A stretch of DNA of 64,000 bases from Thermogemmatispora sp042408735 (GTDB lineage Bacteria > Chloroflexota > Ktedonobacteria > Ktedonobacterales > Ktedonobacteraceae). The stretch covers positions 1 to 64,000 of the forward strand of contig NZ_JBHOQV010000109.1 in NCBI RefSeq assembly GCF_042408735.1, in the 5' to 3' direction. The translations under genes were made by a program, and so were the position numbers. The notes under the pieces are model-generated. The model saw only the letters and a list, made by a program, of their open reading frames with translations, searched no databases and was not told where the DNA came from. Shown one piece after another: positions 26,815-34,666 of this stretch (position 1 is the first letter of the stretch; each line of letters starts with the position of its first letter).

Positions 26815-27060
26815 GAAGCTTTCGTGGTGCCACCCTTCTTCAGACCTTGACTGAGCGCCTGCAAGCGGTGAAGCAATCCGCTCACCGCTGGCCGCGAATC
26901 TGGGACGTGCCAGCCTGCGGCGGCCAAGGTCCCTCGTTGCCGGGTACGCTCTGATACCCTGTCCTCGGTAACGGGGGACGTTCCGGGAGTCTGCTACTGC
27001 TCTGCTCGTCTGCCCGGCGAGAGAGGTTCGCGCTCCAGCTCACAGGCCCATTCTACGACT
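26781..27060 (-). ncRNA. T-box leader (tRNA-Trp sensing) upstream of trpS
   Basis: The minus strand carries the T-box sequence AAGGGTGGCACCACG (26823-26837), followed by a terminator. Upstream there is a stem I candidate with a long helix: GTCCC and GGGAC, CGTT and AACG, and GGGTA and TACCC close around a loop. Just after that helix, on its 3' side, comes CTTGGCC, where UGG, the tryptophan codon, can be the specifier. This gives antitermination when uncharged tRNA-Trp binds. It sits between the promoter at 27206-27235 and trpS; the exact 5' end of stem I is uncertain. Confidence 0.9.
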
Positions 27061-27205
27061 GCTGCCGCATCGGTTTCCACCGGTCCCGACTCTCTGGTGC
27101 GCAGCGCTGTCGTATACTTCTCCTGCTCGCCGCTCTTTCGGTATGCTCCTTTGTGTCAGGATCCTCGAGCGGATCCAGGTTGTGACATTTATCCTTCTGG
27201 GCAAG

Positions 27206-27235
27206 AGTATAGATGACCGGGGAAGGCTGTGTCAA
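27206..27235 (-). promoter_or_regulatory. Strong promoter of the trpS/trp transcript
   Basis: On the minus strand a consensus TTGACA (27230-27235) and TATACT (27206-27211) are 18 bases apart. The -35 contains the TGA stop codon of the upstream phosphatase gene. The start point would be near 27199, giving a leader of about 590 bases. Confidence 0.75.
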
Positions 27236-27969
27236 GGGGCTGCCGAAAGCCCCTCGGCCAGGGGCGAGGTTCTGGGCTTCTCAGCGTACTGAAGCTGGCC
27301 GGGAACCAGTTCGGCGGCCTGACCAGAGAGGTGGGCGGTGCTGGCCCACAGGCGCAAATTGCCGACGAGCACCTCCTCAAAAGCGTGCAGCTCGATTTCC
27401 GTGATGGCGCAGTTGTCCATTGCTCCGTGGTAAATGGGGGCGCGATCGGCGTTATAGCAGAGAGACTTCACCAGGACGGTGAAGATGCCGCCGTGGCCAG
27501 CAATGATGATCCGCCGTCCGCTCTGGCCGGCGATCGCCTTGCGCAGGCCCTGACGAATACGCTGCAGCAGCTCCAGGAAGTTCTCCCCATCGGGAAAGCG
27601 CGTCAGGTAGTTGCCGCTGTACCAATCAGCGATGATCTGGTCGTGAAGCTTCCAGTGCTCGATCGTCGGAGGACGGCGCTCAAGATCGCCGACGTTGATC
27701 TCGCGAAATTCCTCCAGCAAACTGACCGGGAGGGCCAGGGACTCGGCGATGATCTCGGCGGTCTGGCGTGCCCGCCTCAGCGGCGAGGCGTAGATTGCGT
27801 CGATGGGGTGGCCTCGAAAAAAATCGGCGGTCTGCCTGGCTTGCAGCAGACCCTTGGCATTGAGGGGATAATCGACAAGACGATAGGAAAATTCCTTGGT
27901 CAGATTGGCTGGGTTCTCTCCGTGACGTACAAGATAAATCGTATTGGTTAATACAGTGCTGCTACTCAT
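27232..27969 (-). CDS. Histidine phosphatase family protein (phosphoglycerate mutase-like)
   Basis: The catalytic LVRHGENPAN motif (about residues 13-22) and the second motif region IYASPLRRARQTAEII are typical of the branch 1 histidine phosphatases, with a distal acid (EFREINVGDLERR) and IIAGHGGIFTVLV containing the second histidine. The 245-residue protein could act on a phosphosugar, a nucleotide or a cobamide intermediate; the sequence does not say which. AAAAAGGAGCG precedes the ATG. Its last codon lies in the trpS promoter. Confidence 0.85.
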   Translation of the reverse strand: MSSSTVLTNTIYLVRHGENPANLTKEFSYRLVDYPLNAKGLLQARQTADFFRGHPIDAIYASPLRRARQTAEIIAESLALPVSLLEEFREINVGDLERRPPTIEHWKLHDQIIADWYSGNYLTRFPDGENFLELLQRIRQGLRKAIAGQSGRRIIIAGHGGIFTVLVKSLCYNADRAPIYHGAMDNCAITEIELHAFEEVLVGNLRLWASTAHLSGQAAELVPGQLQYAEKPRTSPLAEGLSAAP

Positions 27970-28361
27970 TCGCTCCTTTTTGGTAAAATCTCTTCATAAG
28001 GTACAAAAACGCGGATGAGCGAGTCCGCTTCTCCTCAGCTTGACCTGAGAGAGCGGCGGCTCAGCTCACTCTCATCGTATCACACCAGGCGGGCTGCTGT
28101 CCAAAGCAAAGCCTCGACAGTTGAGGCAGCGAAAGAAAGGCCAGGCTCTGATGATCAGGACTCAGCAGGGCAGGTGCGCCAGGGCTGCCCTTAGTTTCGC
28201 GGGAGAGCCTGGCCACCCTCATGTCCACGGCCAGATGGGCGTTGGCGCCGTAAGGAAGCTAGCGTTGATTTGGCATTGCCTGCTTGATATGCTATACTGC
28301 TCGTGGGGTAGTATCGCCATTTGCACGAGTTCTGGCCAGCAGCAAAGGGAACGGAAGGAAC
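27970..28361. other. 392-base divergent gap; holds the promoter of the metal regulator
   Basis: It lies between the phosphatase (minus) and the DtxR-type regulator (plus). Near its right end TGC-TATACT (28290-28298) is an extended -10 for the regulator, overlapped by an ATACT-N11-AGTAT inverted repeat (28294-28314) that might be an autoregulatory site. The remaining sequence shows only a 5-bp stem at 28012-28029. Confidence 0.45.
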
Positions 28362-29066
28362 ATGAAGACCGCAGAGTCAGTGAGTCAGACTGTTGAGGAA
28401 TACCTTGAGACCATCTATAACATGAGCATGGAGGGAGAAACAGTTATTGGTGCTAGACTGGCCCAAAAATTCGGTGTTGCTCCTCCGACTGTTACCGAGA
28501 CGCTCAAGCGGCTTGTCCGCGATGGATATGTAGAGATGGACAGCAAGCGACAGGTGCGTCTCACGGAAGCCGGCTATCGGATCGCTGAGTCCGTGCTTCG
28601 GCGTCATCGTCTTGCTGAGCGTTTCCTGGTCGATCTTTTGGGAATGGAGTGGCACCAGGTGCATGAAGAGGCTTGCCGCCTGGAGCACGTCATTTCGGGC
28701 AAATTTGAGGAGCACGTCATCCTCAATCTCAAGGAGCCGACTACCTGTCCGCATGGCAATCCCATTCCGGGTCTGGTCCCCAACGCGCGGACCTATCTGA
28801 GCGACTGCGGTGCTGTGCGGCTCTCTACTCTGGCGCCGGGCGAGACGGCCACGATCCTGCTCATTTCGGAAGTGGTCGAGGACGAGTCGGCCCTCATTCT
28901 CTATCTGCATCAGCGTGGGCTGACGCCGGGCACGCGCCTGACGGTCGTCTCTCAGGGCCGCAGGCTCAACCCTGAAGATAGCGAGGAGAGCGTTGTGCTC
29001 CTGGTTGATCAGCGAGAAGTAGCCATTATGAAGTCTATCGCCCCCAAGATCTGGGTGACGCGCTAG
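28362..29066 (+). CDS. DtxR/MntR-family metal-dependent transcriptional regulator
   Basis: Binds Fe(II) or Mn(II) and represses metal uptake genes. The winged helix is at residues 1-70 (VEEYLETIYNM, VIGARLAQKFGVAPPTVTETLKRL, DGYVEMDSKRQVRLTEAG). The dimerisation and metal-binding domain has HRLAERFLVDLLGMEWHQVHEEACRLEHVIS, and CPHGNPIP matches the conserved Cys of the DtxR metal site. The C-terminal part (about 150-234) is an SH3/FeoA-like domain. ATG at 28362 follows GGAAGGAA. FTR1 iron permease is the next gene, so iron control is likely. Confidence 0.9.
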   Translation: MKTAESVSQTVEEYLETIYNMSMEGETVIGARLAQKFGVAPPTVTETLKRLVRDGYVEMDSKRQVRLTEAGYRIAESVLRRHRLAERFLVDLLGMEWHQVHEEACRLEHVISGKFEEHVILNLKEPTTCPHGNPIPGLVPNARTYLSDCGAVRLSTLAPGETATILLISEVVEDESALILYLHQRGLTPGTRLTVVSQGRRLNPEDSEESVVLLVDQREVAIMKSIAPKIWVTR

Positions 29067-29165
29067 ACGAGGCCCCGCTTGTGCCGCGACGGGGAGCAGT
29101 TTCCCCGGCTCGGAGTGTAGCAAGGGATCGAAAGAGAGTGGCCTGATGGAGAGGACCCGTTGCCA

Positions 29166-29190
29166 GCCTCGGGGTTTCACCCCCAGAGGC
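29166..29190 (+). terminator. Hairpin after the metal regulator
   Basis: GCCTCGGGG and CCCCAGAGGC (29166-29190) form a stem with one mismatch. It lies 100 bases after the regulator stop; no U-tract follows. Confidence 0.45.
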
Positions 29191-29467
29191 AGGTCGGGTT
29201 TCTCACCGGCTTCAGTCCTTCCCCTTGTCAGAGAGAGATAGAGATCCCCCTGTAGCTGTTCCTATCACCGACCTCCTCCGCCTCTGCCCGCGAGTCCTCT
29301 GGCGACGCCTGCTAGCCAGACGGCGCCTGACCAAGGAAGTGGTGCGGGTCTGCCGCTTGCGGGCAGCGCTGTGGGGGATGACCTCCTCTCCCAAGGCTCT
29401 GGTGGGGCGTGTGACGGGATCTGCAACCCTGACCGCTGCCTCTCGCTGCCATCTCTTGCCACGGGTG

Positions 29468-29483
29468 CTATTATTTAGAATAG
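29468..29483. promoter_or_regulatory. Inverted repeat upstream of the iron permease
   Basis: CTATT-N6-AATAG (29468-29483) lies about 105 bases before the permease ATG, in a 520-base gap that otherwise shows no gene. The AT-rich palindrome in a GC-rich context could be the operator of the adjacent DtxR-type regulator; it does not match the classical IdeR box closely. Confidence 0.35.
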
Positions 29484-29588
29484 GCTCATATCTGAGTGAC
29501 CAACTTGGATTTGGAGAGGGGGGAAGGGAGGCGGGGGAGCCAATAACTCGCTGCGCTGTTCAGCGGAAAGTGGAGAGAGTGCTCTTCA

Positions 29589-30461
29589 ATGCTGGCGACT
29601 GCAATTCTCTATCTACGTGAGGGGCTTGAGGCCAGCCTGATCGTGAGCATCCTTCTGGCGGCCCTGCGCCAGTTGCAGCTGATGCGCCAGGCGCGGGCGG
29701 TCTGGATAGGGGTCGCGCTGGCGGTTTTATGCTCCTTCCTGGCTGCATTGATCTTGTATGTCACGGTCCGCATCTACGATGGGACCTGGTTTGAGGCGGT
29801 TTTTGAGACCGTCACCTATCTGGTGGCGGTGGTCCTCCTGACCTCGATGACTTTCTGGATGCAGCACCATAGCCGCACCTTGAAGCGCGAGATGATGACG
29901 AAGGCCAGTATGGCCAGCTCGGGCTTCGCCTTGGGCCTGCTCGCCTTCACCTCGGTTGGGCGCGAGGGTCTGGAGACCGCTTTCTTTACGCTGGCCTTTG
30001 CTCTGCAGACTCACGAGGCCCCCTTGCTGATGGTGGGTGCGCTGATTGGGCTGGTGCTGGCTGTGGCTCTCTGCTTCCTGATCTATCGCCTGGGCTACCG
30101 CCTGGACTATCGCCTCTTTTTCCGGAGCATGGGACTGCTTCTGCTCTTCTTCGCCGCTGGCCTGCTCGGAAATGCCGTGCAGACCATGCAGGAGGAGTTG
30201 CATTGGCTGCCATTTGGCACCGCGGTGCTCTGGGATAGCAGCGGCTGGCTGAGCGACGAGAGCACTGTAGGCAGCTTGCTGCATGGCCTGCTTGGCTACA
30301 GTGATGCCCCGACACTCCTGCAGGCTGCTGTCTACCTGGCCTTCTTACTGATCTTTGGAACGCTCTTCTGGCGTCTGACGCGCAAGCCGGTTGCTCAGAG
30401 ACCGGCCCAGCCGCCGCAGTCCCTGCCCTCGGAGGCCGCTGCGGGAGGAGCTTCACGTTGA
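29589..30461 (+). CDS. FTR1/EfeU-type high-affinity iron permease
   Basis: Membrane permease of the FTR1 family. Both diagnostic REGLE motifs are present: LREGLEASLIV (residues 9-19) and GREGLETAFF (about 122). Seven hydrophobic segments can be counted, with a polar loop near residues 205-235. The 290-residue length fits EfeU. No EfeO or EfeB gene is next to it, so this is an orphan permease. It sits 520 bases downstream of the metal regulator on the same strand. Confidence 0.93.
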   Translation: MLATAILYLREGLEASLIVSILLAALRQLQLMRQARAVWIGVALAVLCSFLAALILYVTVRIYDGTWFEAVFETVTYLVAVVLLTSMTFWMQHHSRTLKREMMTKASMASSGFALGLLAFTSVGREGLETAFFTLAFALQTHEAPLLMVGALIGLVLAVALCFLIYRLGYRLDYRLFFRSMGLLLLFFAAGLLGNAVQTMQEELHWLPFGTAVLWDSSGWLSDESTVGSLLHGLLGYSDAPTLLQAAVYLAFLLIFGTLFWRLTRKPVAQRPAQPPQSLPSEAAAGGASR

Positions 30462-30889
30462 GAGGCAGCGGCAGGGCATGGCGAACGCTTCAGCCCTGCC
30501 AGGCCCGCGGGTTCCCTTTCCACGAACATCGGGCAGCAGACGGCAGAAGCGCTGATCGAGCAGGTGGCTGGAAGGCTACTCCCGATTGTTGGCTGTTGCG
30601 TGCTGACCTGTCCTCCGTCGCCTGCTCTCCGTTTCCCCTTTCCAGCGGTGGTCGCCGCCAGTAATCCCCCAGGCGTACCCAAGTCGGCTATTGAAACCTC
30701 AAGCGCAAGCTTTCCGCCAGGCTTATGCTACAATGGGAAGGTCGGACGCACTATGCCTGCTCCTGCCAGTCAACAGCGAGCAGAGAGGGAGGGAGCCGTC
30801 TCTCGCTGCTGAGCCGGTAGACCACTGACGCTCCCATTCCATTGGTTAAGTGCGACGAATTGGTCCTTTCTATCGATCTATAGCTATGG
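30462..30889. other. Gap after the iron permease, with an orphan promoter
   Basis: No gene is seen. TGC-TACAAT (30727-30734) is an extended -10, with TTGAAA 32 bases before it. It points toward the IscB/omegaRNA element about 150 bases downstream and might drive its transcript. Confidence 0.4.
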
Positions 30890-31167
30890 AGAGCAAGTCA
30901 TAGATCCCACGGCTCTGACCAGCCCAAGCGGCTGAGCCGAAGGACAGGGCGAGGAAGCCGCTCCATCGTCGGCAGGCCAGAGACCCACTCTGGGATGCTT
31001 CCCCAGTCTCGGACCCGGAAGCTCCGACTGCAGATAACCTTCGAGGTGTGGGCGAAACGGGTCGGAGCAGATGGCCGGCCGGCGACTTGGGTGAGGGGCG
31101 CGGTCCGGAAGAGTCCGCCTGGGCCCGTTCCCGGCCCAGTAAGGGGTTCGGAAGGAAGGGATGGATC
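30890..31167 (+). ncRNA. Putative omegaRNA of the IscB element
   Basis: The 280 bases before the iscB start contain ordered hairpins. GCTCCGAC (31021-31028) pairs with GTCGGAGC (31061-31068), enclosing ACCT-TCG-AGGT (31037-31047). CTGGGCC (31119-31125) pairs with GGCCCAG (31133-31139). CTGGG and CCCAG near 30993-31011 can pair too. IscB omegaRNAs are known to be encoded directly upstream of iscB, with a guide at the 5' end. The stems look intact although the nuclease gene is broken. The 5' end and the guide cannot be placed from one copy. Confidence 0.65.
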
Positions 31168-32516
31168 ATGGTGTTTGTGCTGGACAAGAGCAGGCAGCCG
31201 CTCGTGCCGTGCTCGGAGAAGCGAGCACAGTTGTTCCTGGAGCGCGGACGCGCCCTTGTCCACCGACTCCATCCGTTCACGATCAGGCTCAAAGACCGGC
31301 GACGTGAAGAGAGTCTGCTGCAGCCCGACGGACTGCAGCTCGATCGAGGCGGCAAGGTTACTGGGGGGGCGGTTGTGCGCCGGGAAGAGACGGCGGATGG
31401 TCCCTGGGATCATGCCTTGCACCTGGCGGCGATCGCCCACCGTGGAGATGCCCTTCGGGAGCGGATGCAGCAACGCGCGGCATACCGCTGCCGGAGGAGG
31501 CAGGCCAATCTGCGCTCCCGCGCCCCAAGGTTCAACGATCGCCGGAGGGCAAGCGGCTGGTTCCCGCCTTCGTTGCGGAGCCGGATTGAGCACGTCCTCC
31601 CATAGGGGAGCCGGTATCGGCGCCTGGCACCCATCGCTTTTATCGAGGTCGAGACCGTCCGGTTTGACACGCAGGCGCTCCGGATCCCGGAGATCTCTGG
31701 TATGGAGTACCAGCGTGGCGAGCTGGTCGGCTATGAAGTCCGCCAGTACTTGCTAGAACAATGGGGACGCCGCTGTGTGTGTACTGCGGCCCTGAGAACG
31801 TGCCGCTGGAGCTGGAGCACAGCCTTCCGCAGTCGAGAGGCGGCATTGATCGGGTGAGTAACCTCACAGTGGCCTGCCGTGCCTGCGACCAGGCCAGGGG
31901 GAACCGGACGGCAAAGGAGGATGGCCACCCGGAAGGGCAAGCCGGAGCGAAGGTGCCGCCGAAGGAGGCCACGGCCGTCAACACGACGCGCCGCCTGATC
32001 CGGAACGGTCTGCTCACCCTGGGCCGAGCGGTTCGCTCCTGGACGGGCGGGCGGACGAAGGGGAACCGGGAACGGTTTGGGCTCCCGAAGACGCAGGCGT
32101 TGGACGCACTGTGCGTGGGCGATCTGGCCGGTGTCTTCGGCTGGCAGGCCCCGCTTCTGGAAAGCAGGGCGCTGGGCCGCGGCCAGCGGTGCCGGACGAA
32201 CGTGGACACCCACGGTTTTCCGCGCGGATCCCGGATGCGTTCCAAGACGGTGCGCGGATGTCGTACGGGGTGTCATACGGGGGGATCTGGTGCGTGCGGC
32301 AGTTCCAACGGGCAAGCGCACCGGCGTCCAGAGTGGCCCTGTGGCCGTGCGCGCCTCTGGATCCTTTCGAGTCGGACAAGCGGATCGGATGGGATTTCGT
32401 GGAGGTGGTGTCGCCTGCTTCAACGGGCAGATGGATATGGATACGGGTATACAACAAAAGGAAGGCGCGGCGCCTTCTCCCCAGGCGGGAACGCCGTGAC
32501 TTCCGGCGCCACATGA
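31168..32516 (+). pseudogene. iscB: Degenerate IscB (RuvC/HNH RNA-guided nuclease, IS200/IS605-associated)
   Basis: Residues 1-45 are the RRXRR/PLMP-type N-terminal domain (FVLDKSRQPLVPCSEKRAQ). RuvC-I is altered to LDRGGKVTG (normally LDPGSKTTG), and an arginine-rich bridge ends in GWFPPSLRSRIEHVL. Then TAG (31603-31605) stands where a conserved Trp is expected; the same frame continues with FIEVETVRFDTQ (RuvC-II). A two-base GT expansion near 31780 shifts the frame; the HNH domain (CVYCGPENVPLELEH, VSNLTVACRACDQARGNR) and RuvC-III (KTQALDALCVG, His replaced by Gln) follow. Two further shifts near 32270 and 32387 break the C-terminal domain. No TnpA transposase is nearby. The element is inactive as a full-length nuclease. 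Confidence 0.88.
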
Positions 32517-32556
32517 TTTGCTGAAACCCGGAATATAGGGAAGGTTTTATCCAAGA

Positions 32557-34230
32557 ATGAACGAAAAAGTACTTCCTTCCAATGCGCCGGAGGCCGGAGC
32601 ACAGCGGGCGCCCCTCGCTGGATTTGGGGCGCCTGGGTCAAGCTCTTCCGCTCCCGGCTCCCCCAGCCATCACCTTCTATCGCCTTTCTGGCTTGATCGC
32701 CTGCTGGAAGCCGGCCTGGTTCTCTCGATGGCCCTCTACTATTGTGCCGGCAATGCCCATCTGGGATCAGGGCCGTTCTTCCATCTGTCCCCGCTCTGGA
32801 CGCTGCCTTTCCTCCTGGTGTTTATGGTCCTCTGCTGGTATCGCCCAGCGATGGCCATCGCGCTCCTGCCACTCTCTTTGCCCTTCTATTTGCTGCAAAA
32901 AACGGTTGCAAGCCATTACAGCTTCAGCGCGGCGGAAATCAGTCTCTGGAGTTGCACCATCGTAGTACTATGCCAGGCGGCTCTGAGGCGGCAGCGCTGG
33001 CCCTACTGGCTCGCCTGGTCAGAGCTGAGGGCACGGCTGGGTCCTCTGCTGTGGCCGATTCTCTTCTTCCTGGGGGCCTCGGCCTTTTCTATCGTCATCG
33101 CCTATAACCGCACGGTAGCGTTGCGAGCCTTTCGCGAAGAAGTCCTTGATCCTCTGCTCTATCTGCTGCTGGCTCTCTACTGTCTGCGCACGCGTCAGGA
33201 CCTGGTGAGGCTGCTGCTGGCCCTCTTTGCCGCGGGCTTGCTGATTGCCCTGCTTGGCCTGGGTCAATATGCAGACTTTCTCTCTCACGGTGCCAGCCTC
33301 AGCGATGTGCCGCGCATCAACACTGTCTATGGCAGTGCTAACAGCGTAGGACTACTCTTTGACTACACACTCCCCGTTGGGCTAGCCCTCATTCTCATGC
33401 CGCGCACGGCGATGGGGAGCTTCCTGGCTTCCTGGCGCTGTCGCCTGCTGGCCCTGGCGCTCTGTCTGCCGTTGATTGTCGTGCTCTATCTCACGCGCTC
33501 GGGAGGTGCCTGGGCGGCCTGCCTGGGCGCCGTGGTCTTTCTGATCGCCTGCACCATTGCGGATCGGCAGCTCCTGCTGATCTGTGGGGTCGGTTTTGTG
33601 CTGCTGGCGGGGCTGGGGCTCCTCTTCTTCCACAACAACATTGGCACCTATTTGATGGAGCGCCATGCCAATGCCCAGGGAATTGGCACGCTGACCAAGC
33701 GCCTTTACCTCTGGGAGAGTGCCCTCCATATGATCAAGGACAGTCCCGTGACCGGTTATGGTCTCGATAACTGGCTCTGTCACTATAGCCTGAACAGCGT
33801 CTGCCATACCACCAATCTCTACCACTACTGGATCACCACCGATCCACAGACCCACCGGCCAACCGGCTTGCGTTACGAGCCGGATCTCTCCCATCCACAT
33901 AATATTGTTCTGCAGATCTGGGTCAGTGTTGGCCTGGTGGGCCTGCTGGCCTTTCTGATGGTGCTCATGCTCTTCTTCTGGCTTCTCTTCCGCATTCTGA
34001 GGCACCTCTATCGCCAGGCTGAAGCTGATCCCTGGCTAGTCTGGGGAGCGCTAAGCGTGGGGGGTGCGATGGTGGCAGCTCTTATCCAGGGAATGGTCGA
34101 TAGCTCTGTCCTGGAGCAGGATCTGGCCTTCTGCTTCTGGATACTGATCCTGGCCCTCTTGCTGGTGCGCCTCTTATCGAAAACACCCTGGCGGAGCGGG
34201 AACGCTTCGGCTCCGGTGGGCGTGGTGTAA
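32557..34230 (+). CDS. O-antigen ligase / polymerase family membrane protein
   Basis: 557 residues with about 12 hydrophobic segments and a large extracytoplasmic loop (about residues 385-445), as in Wzy/WaaL-type proteins. LTRSGGAWAACLGAVV, LWESALHMIKDSPVTGYGLDNW and HPHNIVLQIWVSVGLVGLLAF are the Wzy_C signatures. It would polymerise or ligate a glycan at the outer face of the membrane. The first 45 residues are Ala/Pro/Ser-rich. It starts 40 bases after the IscB remnant; no glycosyltransferases are adjacent. Confidence 0.85.
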   Translation: MNEKVLPSNAPEAGAQRAPLAGFGAPGSSSSAPGSPSHHLLSPFWLDRLLEAGLVLSMALYYCAGNAHLGSGPFFHLSPLWTLPFLLVFMVLCWYRPAMAIALLPLSLPFYLLQKTVASHYSFSAAEISLWSCTIVVLCQAALRRQRWPYWLAWSELRARLGPLLWPILFFLGASAFSIVIAYNRTVALRAFREEVLDPLLYLLLALYCLRTRQDLVRLLLALFAAGLLIALLGLGQYADFLSHGASLSDVPRINTVYGSANSVGLLFDYTLPVGLALILMPRTAMGSFLASWRCRLLALALCLPLIVVLYLTRSGGAWAACLGAVVFLIACTIADRQLLLICGVGFVLLAGLGLLFFHNNIGTYLMERHANAQGIGTLTKRLYLWESALHMIKDSPVTGYGLDNWLCHYSLNSVCHTTNLYHYWITTDPQTHRPTGLRYEPDLSHPHNIVLQIWVSVGLVGLLAFLMVLMLFFWLLFRILRHLYRQAEADPWLVWGALSVGGAMVAALIQGMVDSSVLEQDLAFCFWILILALLLVRLLSKTPWRSGNASAPVGVV

Positions 34231-34260
34231 GCTAGCTCACTGTCAAACTGCGAGCTAGCT
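34230..34260 (+). terminator. Hairpin after the O-antigen ligase gene
   Basis: AGCTAGCTC (34230-34238) pairs perfectly with GAGCTAGCT (34252-34260); the left arm begins at the stop codon. No U-tract. Confidence 0.55.
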
Positions 34261-34309
34261 CATAGTCCGGCCACCCCTCTGGCGCTAGGCTAAGCTGAAA
34301 GGCCCGATT

Positions 34310-34666
34310 ATGTGGCCTTTACCTGAGTTCCAGAGCCAGAGGGGATGGCCGATGCTTGTCAGCACTTTTTGGTCGACACTGCTCACCTGGCTGGCCTGCC
34401 ATTTTGTAGGCGACTTCGCCTTCCAGAGTAGCTGGATGGCCTTCGAAAAAGGCAAGAGTTGGGAAGTCACCTTCTATCACTGTGCCACTTATACTGCGCC
34501 CTTCGTTCTCTTCGCCCACCCCTCAATCCAGGCAATCGCCCTGCTCTTCACGACTCATCTCATTATTGATCCGCTCAAAGCGCGCTACCATGTTATTAAT
34601 TCGCTCTGGGTAGACCAGCTACTGCACATCGTCACGATTGTGCTGATTGTTCTCTTGCATCTCTAG
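34310..34666 (+). CDS. DUF3307 family small membrane protein
   Basis: 118 residues, with LACHFVGDFAFQSSWMAFEKGKSW (about residues 29-52) matching the start of DUF3307 proteins and two or three hydrophobic helices after it; LIIDPLKARY is a further family feature. Function is unknown. ATG at 34310 follows GAAAGG; an alternative start 14 codons later is possible. The last 35 bases overlap the 3' end of the convergent YihY gene. Confidence 0.75.
   Translation: MWPLPEFQSQRGWPMLVSTFWSTLLTWLACHFVGDFAFQSSWMAFEKGKSWEVTFYHCATYTAPFVLFAHPSIQAIALLFTTHLIIDPLKARYHVINSLWVDQLLHIVTIVLIVLLHL

Noticed and set aside
31048..31167. Extension of the IscB frame 40 codons upstream
   Set aside because: The extension lies in the structured omegaRNA region, and IscB proteins begin at the VFVLDK segment.
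30880..32520. An intact, active IscB system with transposase
   Set aside because: The protein frame is interrupted four times and no TnpA gene is in the window.
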